A stretch of DNA of 5,629 nucleotides from assembly GCA_050049955.1 (NCBI GenBank), contig JASFVG010000327.1, positions 1 through 5,629 on the forward strand, given 5' to 3'. The position numbers were made by a program, and so were the translations under genes. The notes below the pieces were generated by a model that had not been told where the DNA came from, made no database searches, and worked only from the letters and a program-made list of their open reading frames with translations. Positions 1 to 4,914 of the stretch are shown here, piece after piece. Origin of the DNA: SKLM01 sp050049955 (lineage in GTDB: Bacteria > Chloroflexota > Anaerolineae > B4-G1). Every line of letters begins with the position of its first letter. Position 1 is the stretch's first letter.

Positions 1-28
1 ACCACGGCGTGCGGCGGCGGCCACTCAT
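1..28 (-). CDS. Start of a further gene, cut by the window edge
   Basis: An ATG at 28-26 overlaps the TGA (27-25) of the glycosyltransferase gene in the classic ATGA arrangement. It is preceded by AGGTGAG with a spacing of about six bases, a good Shine-Dalgarno site lying inside the end of the upstream gene. The readable product begins MSGRRRTPW and stays open to the window edge. Nine residues are too few to assign a function. The overlap implies translational coupling with the glycosyltransferase, so a related envelope or polysaccharide role would be unsurprising, but that is inference. Only the start signals are seen; the rest of the gene lies outside the window. Confidence 0.5.
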
Positions 29-1185
29 TGCGGCTCACCTCGGATACCTTGCGCGAGGGCACGTCGGTAAACGTCAGCAGTCTGCCGTGCGGTGCGATCC
101 CAACGGAACCCGCGGGCGTGAGCCAAGCCGCGATCTCTCAGCTCGCCGCGCAAGGCATCGTCTGCCAACAACCGATGCAGGCCACTCGCAATCTCCTCCA
201 CGTCGCTAGGATTGACAAACAGCGCAGCCTGGCCGGCGGCCTCCGGCAGCGATGATGCGTTAGACGTCAGAACCGGGGTCCCGCAGGCCTGGGCCTCCGT
301 CACGGGCATCCCGAAGCCCTCGTATAGAGAGGGGTAGGCAAACGCTGTCGCGGCGTTGTACCACAGTGGCAGTTCCTCGCTCCTAACGTAGCCAGGAAAA
401 AGGACCGCGGCACCGAGATCCAGTTCCTCAATCCTGGCGAACAGCTCCTCACAGAGCCAGCCCCGGCCCCCGGCCACCACCAGATGGGTCTGCCCATTTC
501 TGACCCTTGCGAAGGCGTCAATCAGCCGCACCAGATTCTTGCGTGGCTCCAATGTACCGACGAACAGGACAAACCGACTGGGCAGTCCCTGGCGCTCGCG
601 GAAGGCCTCGACCTCGTCGACCGGCAAGGGCCGAAACGCCGGGTCCACCCCGTGATAGATGACGTCGACTTGGTCGCGACTGACCCCCAGCAGGCCAGCC
701 GCCTCGCTGGCCGCGTGCTCTGAAACGGCGATGAGGCGCCGCACCCGGCGTGCCGACAGCCGGGTCATCACTGTGAGATAGAGGCGATTGTGCGGGCGGA
801 ACAGGTCGGGAAAGCGGATGAAGCTAAGGTCGTGAATCGTCGTCACGACGGGACACGACGTGAACAGTGGACCTACGAAAACCGGCGCGTGCACCAGGTC
901 AGCCTCGATCTGGCGCAGAACCTGTGGCTGCAGCCCCTGTTCCCAGAAGACACGCACCACCGGCCTGTCCGTGTCCCATCGCGAGCGAATCGAGGGAAGG
1001 GTTGGCTCAGGCGCTTCCGGGCCCAGCAGGGCCAGGAAGTGCATGTCGTCTTGCTCGATGCTGCTCAAATGGCGCAGCAGCTGGCGAATATACTGGTGAA
1101 CCCCGGCGCTTCGGTAGGAATCTTGCCCGGAGAGGAGGTGGGCATTGATGGCGATGCGAAGGCCGTCTTGTGCAGGTGCCTGCAT
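25..1185 (-). CDS. Glycosyltransferase family 4 (GT-B fold, group 1)
   Basis: A 386-residue GT-B enzyme of family GT4, expected to move a sugar from an activated nucleotide donor to a lipid- or polysaccharide-linked acceptor at the inner face of the membrane. The N-terminal domain begins with strand RIAINAHLL (10-18) and the glycine loop SAGVHQYI (26-33). TIHDLSF lies near 116-122 and AVSEHAASE near 153-161. The C-terminal donor domain has the phosphate-binding segment VGTLEPRKN (209-217) and the retaining-enzyme EX7E pair E289/E297 in YEGFGMPVTEA. Length is normal for the family and nothing is missing. No membrane segment is evident. The ATG at 1185 is chosen because it just precedes the first strand and no in-frame alternative is better. 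There is no Shine-Dalgarno, but a TATAAT lies 9 bases upstream. Donor and acceptor cannot be read from sequence; similar enzymes are often called mannosyltransferases. Confidence 0.92.
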   Translation of the reverse strand: MQAPAQDGLRIAINAHLLSGQDSYRSAGVHQYIRQLLRHLSSIEQDDMHFLALLGPEAPEPTLPSIRSRWDTDRPVVRVFWEQGLQPQVLRQIEADLVHAPVFVGPLFTSCPVVTTIHDLSFIRFPDLFRPHNRLYLTVMTRLSARRVRRLIAVSEHAASEAAGLLGVSRDQVDVIYHGVDPAFRPLPVDEVEAFRERQGLPSRFVLFVGTLEPRKNLVRLIDAFARVRNGQTHLVVAGGRGWLCEELFARIEELDLGAAVLFPGYVRSEELPLWYNAATAFAYPSLYEGFGMPVTEAQACGTPVLTSNASSLPEAAGQAALFVNPSDVEEIASGLHRLLADDALRGELRDRGLAHARGFRWDRTARQTADVYRRALAQGIRGEPQ

Positions 1186-1194
1186 AGCTGCGCC

Positions 1195-1222
1195 ATTATA
1201 GCACGTTGCTTTGTTCCGTCCA
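1195..1222 (-). promoter_or_regulatory. Sigma-70-like promoter, near-leaderless, for the GT4 gene
   Basis: On the minus strand a perfect -10 TATAAT (1200-1195) follows a -35-like TGGACG (1222-1217, four of six matches to TTGACA) with a 16-base spacer. The last base of the -10 is 9 bases before the ATG at 1185. A start 7 bases past the hexamer would leave a leader of only about 3 bases. No Shine-Dalgarno is present, which fits a leaderless message. It lies in the 69-base gap after the Lit gene, so the glycosyltransferase probably has its own promoter in addition to any read-through. Confidence 0.6.
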
Positions 1223-1254
1223 GCTAGGTGTTCAGAGAGGATCCACCCGCCGGT

Positions 1255-1953
1255 TCAATCCTCCCCCGCACCCCGTCTCGTCGACCGTCGCATCATGAGC
1301 CTGCCTGCGGCGCCCACCAAGACGGCCTCGATGACCAATAGGCCAACGAGCGTCGCCCCGATGTCTACCCAGAAGCGGTTCGGGAAGAGGCGGATCAGCG
1401 TGTCCGAACGGGGAAACACCCAGGTGTCGCCTTGGAAGAACACTCGGTGGAATGCGGTGAAGAACCGTCCCCAACTGATGAGCATGAAGGACCCCACGGC
1501 GGTCAGCAGCCCCAGAGCGAAAAGACTCCCACGGACGAGGGCCGCCGGAATGACGTCCCAGGCCCGACCCGAGGCGGCGAGGACTGCAGCGCCCCCGCCC
1601 CACAGGAGGGCGGCGATCACCCCAGATACACTCAGCCCCAAGTAGACCGCCTGGACGTCCTCCATATGGCTGAGCTCCCGCTCGTTGAACGCGGGGTCGC
1701 CATCCGGGAGTTGGAGTTCAGCCAGCAGCGAGATGTCGGCATTGGATGCCAGGTAATCCTGACAAACCTCGGCTAGGCGAATGCGCTCTGCGGTGGCCAG
1801 GCCGAAGGGGTCAGCGGGGAACCCTGGACGCCGGTACTCCCAACGCACAAACCAATGGCCGGTCACCAGGCGCAGGTTGGCGGCCAGCAGGACTAGCGGC
1901 AGGGCCAGAACGAGCATCCACTGGCCCCCACGCAGCGATTGTCTACGGTTCAT
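1255..1953 (-). CDS. lit: Lit-type lipoprotein intramolecular transacylase (TIGR01906/DUF1461 membrane protein)
   Basis: A 232-residue integral membrane protein with four predicted helices (about 13-31, 103-124, 137-160 and 195-217). It carries the marks of the DUF1461/TIGR01906 family: FNERELSHMEDV (89-100) and F..FHRVFF...W.F..SDTLIRLFPNRFW (168-195). In Firmicutes, Lit moves an acyl chain from the diacylglyceryl group of a lipoprotein to its N-terminal cysteine, giving a lyso-form lipoprotein. From memory of that family, two conserved histidines are catalytic. H96 and H169 here fit in context and spacing. The start at 1953 is preferred because its ATG overlaps the upstream TGA as ATGA; an in-frame ATG at 2001 would add 16 polar residues and a 52-base overlap. 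The SD is weak, as expected for coupled translation. Family membership is fairly sure. The Lit activity is inferred, because many distant homologues are untested. Confidence 0.78.
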   Translation of the reverse strand: MNRRQSLRGGQWMLVLALPLVLLAANLRLVTGHWFVRWEYRRPGFPADPFGLATAERIRLAEVCQDYLASNADISLLAELQLPDGDPAFNERELSHMEDVQAVYLGLSVSGVIAALLWGGGAAVLAASGRAWDVIPAALVRGSLFALGLLTAVGSFMLISWGRFFTAFHRVFFQGDTWVFPRSDTLIRLFPNRFWVDIGATLVGLLVIEAVLVGAAGRLMMRRSTRRGAGED

Positions 1954-3506
1954 AGGCCTTGCCCCAGGATGAAGTCGATGAGAAGCGCATTGGTGAGCCA
2001 TTCGATGGAGGCACGATCGTCGCTGAAGACCACCCCGCTCGGGGCGGTCGCCCGGAGGTTGTCAATCGCGTTGCGGGCCGTAAGTCGGAGGAAGTCGGAC
2101 TCATCTATGGCAGGCAGATTGGCCGCCAAGTTGCCCGCCTCCGTGGGCTGGACTGTGGCGACCACGACCGCGTTGAAGCTGTTGGGCACGTCGATGACGT
2201 GCGCCGAGGGAAAGACCTTGAGCAGCGTTGACACGATGGCCTGCACAATCCTGTAGTCGTCGGCGGTCCGCCCCACATTGACTGCCACGACGCCATCCGA
2301 AGTGAGGTGATCGCGCACTTCCTGGAAGAACTCGACGGTGGTGAGGTGTGGCGGGATGTAGGGCAGCCGGTAGGCATCCACCCCAATGACGGTGTAGCGG
2401 TGACCGACCTGCGATAGGTAGGCACGCCCGTCCGCCACGATGGCATTCAAGCCTGGCTGGTTCATGGCGAAGTATTCCCGCCCCACCCGGACGATCTCTG
2501 GGTCGATTTCCACGCCGTCGATGGGCAACGGACCGTAGACCTCGCTGTATTGCCGAGCGATGGTGCCGGCAGCCAAGCCGACAAGGGCAACCCGTTCAAC
2601 CTGGTGTGGAGCGAAGGGAGGTGGGTTGAAGTAGGGGGCAATGAGGAAGAAGTCCCAGGGCCCAGGCGTGCGCAGACTGTCGGGACAGAAGATGGAGTGG
2701 ATGCCGCCCCCTTCGTTGAGCATCAAGTGCCGGCAACCATCGACGTCCTCGATAACCTGGATGTAGTTGTAGGACGACTCATCCTCATGGATGAGGTCGC
2801 CAACAGCTGCCGCCTTGACCGGCTGACCGCCCAGGAGCACCGCGAGCAGGATGACGATGATGGGGAGCGACAGGTAGAGGAGGGTCCGACGACGCCGGAT
2901 CTTCCTTGAGGCGCGGAACAGTCCGATGAGGGCGACACCGAGCAGGAGCAGCGACAGCAACACGAAGGTGTTGCGCGTCCCGATGGTAGGCACGAGAAGC
3001 AGGTCGGGCAGGAAGGCCCCCAGGAAGCTCCCAGCGGTTGAGATAGCATAGACGCGCCCGGCAGTCTGCCCCGAACTCTGCACGTCCTCAACTGCGAGCC
3101 GAATCACGAATGGTGAGATACAGCCGAGCAGGGTGACCGGCAGGCTGAACAGGAGCAGCACCGTGATGAAGGAACCAACGAGGAGTTCGATCCTGAAGTC
3201 CGTGAATCCCGGGGCCGCAAGTGACAGCACGGGATGTGCAGCAAAGGGCACAACGCCCACAGCGAATCCGGCCCAGGCGACGATCTGGTAGAGGGTCTCG
3301 GCATGAGGCGAGCGATCCGCCCAGCTCCCTCCGAGGAAATACCCGGCGGTCAGATAGAGGAGGATCAATCCAATGATGGTGGCCCAGACCAGATTGGCGG
3401 TGCCGAAGTGCGGTCTGAGCAGACTGGAAGCGGCCAGCTCGACGCTCAGTGAGACGAGGCCCCCGGCGAAGGCGGTCGCGTGGAGGAACACATGAGTCTT
3501 TCGCAT
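1950..3506 (-). CDS. Membrane-fused spermidine synthase-like protein (SAM-fold aminopropyltransferase homologue)
   Basis: A 518-residue protein. The first ~230 residues form about seven hydrophobic helices (near 8-30, 38-60, 72-98, 106-138, 150-173, 178-197 and 208-226), resembling the 'fused MFS/spermidine synthase' proteins. The rest is a soluble Rossmann-type domain like polyamine aminopropyltransferases: YNYIQVIED (246-254), LNEGGGIHS (263-271), the SAM-site loop VALVGLAAGT (306-315), GVEIDP (331-336; E333 and D335), ADGRAYL (358-364), then VDAYRLPYIPPHLTT (376-390). The active-site DxxD of true spermidine synthases reads D377-A-Y-R380, so the second acid is replaced. LNEG also stands where LDG is usual. 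I therefore would not call it a spermidine synthase; its substrate is unknown. Start: the ATG at 3506 sits just before helix 1, 7 bases after a TATAAT. An upstream in-frame start at 3665 would add 53 low-quality residues overlapping the preceding gene. Its TGA overlaps the ATG of the Lit-like gene. Confidence 0.85.
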   Translation of the reverse strand: MRKTHVFLHATAFAGGLVSLSVELAASSLLRPHFGTANLVWATIIGLILLYLTAGYFLGGSWADRSPHAETLYQIVAWAGFAVGVVPFAAHPVLSLAAPGFTDFRIELLVGSFITVLLLFSLPVTLLGCISPFVIRLAVEDVQSSGQTAGRVYAISTAGSFLGAFLPDLLLVPTIGTRNTFVLLSLLLLGVALIGLFRASRKIRRRRTLLYLSLPIIVILLAVLLGGQPVKAAAVGDLIHEDESSYNYIQVIEDVDGCRHLMLNEGGGIHSIFCPDSLRTPGPWDFFLIAPYFNPPPFAPHQVERVALVGLAAGTIARQYSEVYGPLPIDGVEIDPEIVRVGREYFAMNQPGLNAIVADGRAYLSQVGHRYTVIGVDAYRLPYIPPHLTTVEFFQEVRDHLTSDGVVAVNVGRTADDYRIVQAIVSTLLKVFPSAHVIDVPNSFNAVVVATVQPTEAGNLAANLPAIDESDFLRLTARNAIDNLRATAPSGVVFSDDRASIEWLTNALLIDFILGQGL

Positions 3507-3513
3507 TGACGTG

Positions 3514-3541
3514 ATTATAGACGCTTTGGGGTGTGCGACAA
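3514..3541 (-). promoter_or_regulatory. Sigma-70-like promoter, leaderless, for the spermidine synthase-like/Lit pair
   Basis: On the minus strand a perfect -10 TATAAT (3519-3514) is preceded by TTGTCG (3541-3536, four of six matches to TTGACA) at a 16-base spacing. Only CACGTCA (7 bases) separates the -10 from the ATG at 3506, so transcription should begin on or one base before the start codon. No Shine-Dalgarno exists between promoter and ATG. The layout matches the promoter upstream of the glycosyltransferase. Confidence 0.65.
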
Positions 3542-3551
3542 ACAGTCCTGT

Positions 3552-3571
3552 CCCGGCCGACCCAGGCCAGG
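3552..3571 (-). terminator. Possible weak terminator hairpin after the membrane protein gene
   Basis: The message strand reads CCTGGCC, a 6-base loop, then GGCCGGG: a 7-pair GC-rich stem with one G-U pair, 11 bases past the TGA of the 190-residue membrane protein. The following bases (ACAGGACTGTTTGTCG) lack a real T-run, so intrinsic termination would be inefficient. Its position between a stop codon and a new promoter is what makes it plausible. Confidence 0.3.
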
Positions 3572-3582
3572 GAGGAGAGCCC

Positions 3583-4155
3583 TCACGTCTGCTGGTGGCG
3601 CGCCCCCCTCGCTGCCCTCCAGGCACCGACGACACCTCCAACGAACAGGAGTACGAAACTGCCACCCAGGAACACCCACTTCACTAGGGTGAACACGGGC
3701 GCCAGCGTGTCTACCACGATGGTGGGATCCGGGTAGCGAAGCATCACGATAGCCGCAGATATGTTCTCTAGGTAGTCAAATAGCGCCCCGAGCAGGGGGG
3801 CGATGTTGGCCAGCTGCCACCCGCTTCGCGCCAAGAAGGCCTTGCCGTAGACCCAGCTGACTGCCGTGGTCAGGAAGAGGGCATAGACGATGGGCCAGAT
3901 GACGTCAAAGGTGAACCTTGCCCGAACATAGGCGGCTCGCCCCTCCTCGCCGTAGGCTTCGGCCATGCGGTAGAGGTCGTTCGGCGAGTAGAGCAGGGAC
4001 ATATCGGGCGAGCCGGCGCCCTCTGCGTACTCGGCAGCCTGGCCGGATTGGCCCGGCAGGACGAGAACGGAGAACAGCAAGAAGACCGCCAGTCCTGACA
4101 GGGCTACCCAGGCGCTTGAGGACCGGCGCAGGCGATCGGAGATTCGTCGCAACAT
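3583..4155 (-). CDS. Four-helix integral membrane protein of unknown function
   Basis: A 190-residue protein I cannot assign to a named family. Four hydrophobic helices are visible: about 14-34, 83-104, 114-138 and 152-178. A polar stretch of ~48 residues (35-82, with SPNDLYRMAEAYGEEGRAAYVRAR) lies between helices 1 and 2. The N-terminus is very basic (RR.SDRLRR), which favours a cytoplasmic N-terminus and puts the long loop outside. Motif-like segments are ARFTFDVIWPIVY (79-91) in helix 2 and FDYLEN (126-131) in helix 3. The charged residues D84, D127 and E130 inside or near helices suggest functional rather than merely structural sites. The start is supported by GGAGG (4166-4162) six bases before the ATG at 4155. 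No signal peptidase or lipobox motif is evident. It stands between the Nudix and spermidine synthase-like genes, with gaps of 111 and 76 bases, and is probably transcribed separately from the latter. Confidence 0.8.
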   Translation of the reverse strand: MLRRISDRLRRSSSAWVALSGLAVFLLFSVLVLPGQSGQAAEYAEGAGSPDMSLLYSPNDLYRMAEAYGEEGRAAYVRARFTFDVIWPIVYALFLTTAVSWVYGKAFLARSGWQLANIAPLLGALFDYLENISAAIVMLRYPDPTIVVDTLAPVFTLVKWVFLGGSFVLLFVGGVVGAWRAARGARHQQT

Positions 4156-4266
4156 GGGATGCCTCCAAGGTTGAATGCGGATGGGCTCGCCCTCGCTAGA
4201 CCCCAGGGTGTCGCTGCGTGGAAGACGTAGGAAGCCACGCTGCTGAAGCTGGAGTGCCTGAGTGTG
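4156..4266. other. Gap between Nudix and membrane protein genes
   Basis: It holds the GGAGG ribosome-binding site of the membrane protein gene (4162-4166) and an inverted repeat GCGTGG (4216-4221)/CCACGC (4235-4240) with a 13-base loop. The repeat has no T-run after it on the minus strand. I see no convincing -10 box, so it is unclear whether the membrane protein gene has its own promoter or is read through from the Nudix gene. Confidence 0.4.
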
Positions 4267-4719
4267 CTAAGCGTTCTCGGTGAAGCCGAGCGCCGCCCTG
4301 ATCCGTTGTAGAAGCGGGTAGGTGAAAGGGTCCACGATCACCTCCGGTGGCCAAGTCGTCTCGTTGCGCAGATCGAACCAGCCGACCTCCGTGATCGCGT
4401 AGACCTGCCTGGCCTCAGGTTCTGGCTCACGACCGGGAGATGCAACGCCACGCACAGGCTCGCACAGGTACGTCTTGAACCGCTCGTAGCCAACGTCTGA
4501 CCAGCTTGGCTCGTCTACAAGGAGCGCCTTCACGGCCACTGTGAGGTTCGTCTCCTCCTCGACCTCGCGCTCGACGCATTCCTTCTCCGCCTCGCCCGCC
4601 TCTCGTCCACCTCCAGGGACCACCCAGTATTCGCGTCCGGAGACGTGCTCGCGGTGCTTGATAAGCAGGATGTGGTCACCACGGACAACCGCGCCTTGAT
4701 AACGCGTGATACGAGTCAC
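4267..4719 (-). CDS. Nudix hydrolase
   Basis: A 150-residue single-domain Nudix protein, the usual size. Nudix enzymes cleave the pyrophosphate bond of nucleoside diphosphates linked to another group, using metal held by the Nudix-box glutamates. The box runs from G37 to L59: G37-x5-E43-x7-R51-E52-V53-x-E55-E56-x-N58-L59. It matches G-x5-E-x7-RE-U-x-EE-x-G-U except that the last Gly is Asn58. All catalytic and metal-binding acids (E52, E55, E56) are present, so it should be active. The preceding strand WVVPGGG (32-38) is typical. The C-terminal half includes VGWFDLRNE (113-121), a normal later strand of the fold. The substrate cannot be read. The start is a GTG at 4719 with no clear Shine-Dalgarno. 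This GTG overlaps the TGA of a small upstream ORF (GTGA), which may supply ribosomes by coupling. Confidence 0.9.
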   Translation of the reverse strand: MTRITRYQGAVVRGDHILLIKHREHVSGREYWVVPGGGREAGEAEKECVEREVEEETNLTVAVKALLVDEPSWSDVGYERFKTYLCEPVRGVASPGREPEPEARQVYAITEVGWFDLRNETTWPPEVIVDPFTYPLLQRIRAALGFTENA

Positions 4720-4883
4720 TGGAGATGGGTCCCCGAGCTGGCAGGATCACGCGCCCAGGCTCCAGCTAGGGCATAGAGGTTATGAGGGGCAAGTAGCGGA
4801 CCAGCCGGGCAGCACTGGCCAGGGGTGACGACGTGCGGAGTGGCAAACGCGGGCCGCCGATGGAGGATCACGACACCTTTCAC
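4716..4883 (-). CDS. Possible 55-residue small ORF coupled to the Nudix gene
   Basis: A GTG at 4883 is preceded by a perfect AGGAGG (4896-4891) at a 7-base spacing, the strongest ribosome-binding site in the window. The frame stays open for 55 codons and ends in TGA at 4718-4716, overlapping the Nudix GTG by four bases. The product begins MKGVVILHRRPAFATPH and is rich in Pro, Ala and His, with a Cys-Cys pair at 24-25. It has no recognisable domain, signal peptide or membrane helix. About two thirds of codons end in G or C, so third-position bias is less clear than in the flanking genes. Either it is a real leader ORF that delivers ribosomes to the SD-less Nudix start, or the frame is open by chance. 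The initiation signals argue for the former and the protein sequence for the latter. The start codon lies in the arm of a hairpin (4881-4911). Confidence 0.35.
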   Translation of the reverse strand: MKGVVILHRRPAFATPHVVTPGQCCPAGPLLAPHNLYALAGAWARDPASSGTHLQ

Positions 4884-4911
4884 GGTCCGCCCTCCTGATA
4901 CACAGACCGTG
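4881..4911 (-). promoter_or_regulatory. Hairpin enclosing the AGGAGG site and GTG start of the small ORF
   Basis: CACGGTC (4911-4905 on the message strand) and GACCGTG (4887-4881) form a perfect 7-pair stem around a 17-base loop. The loop contains AGGAGG, and the 3' arm ends in the GTG start codon. The 5' arm begins 3 bases after the acyltransferase stop. No T-run follows, so it is a poor intrinsic terminator. It could instead tune translation of the small ORF and, by coupling, the Nudix gene. Confidence 0.35.
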
Positions 4912-4914
4912 CGG

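Noticed and set aside
790..1645. Long plus-strand frames (790-1227 and 1211-1645)
   Set aside because: They lie antisense to clear glycosyltransferase and Lit-like genes, their products are Arg/Pro/Gly-rich without domains, and such frames are expected opposite GC-rich coding DNA.
1954..2001. Longer start of the Lit-like gene at 2001
   Set aside because: It would overlap the upstream gene by 52 bases and add a polar tail before the first helix. The ATGA overlap at 1953 is the usual coupled start.
3507..3665. N-terminal extension of the spermidine synthase-like protein to a start at 3665
   Set aside because: The added 53 residues look non-coding, overlap the upstream membrane protein gene by 83 bases, and run through the -35 and -10 boxes. 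The ATG at 3506 directly precedes the first membrane helix.
3918..4199. Plus-strand frame opposite the membrane protein
   Set aside because: The product is extremely Arg-rich with no domain. It mirrors the codon bias of the minus-strand gene.
4216..4240. Inverted repeat GCGTGG/CCACGC after the Nudix gene as an intrinsic terminator
   Set aside because: Only six pairs, a 13-base loop and no T-run on the message strand.
4720..4800. Promoter for the Nudix gene (TTGCCC, CATAAC and TATGCC elements)
   Set aside because: No pair of elements has a good -10 match at a 16-18 base spacing, and the small upstream ORF offers a better explanation for expression.
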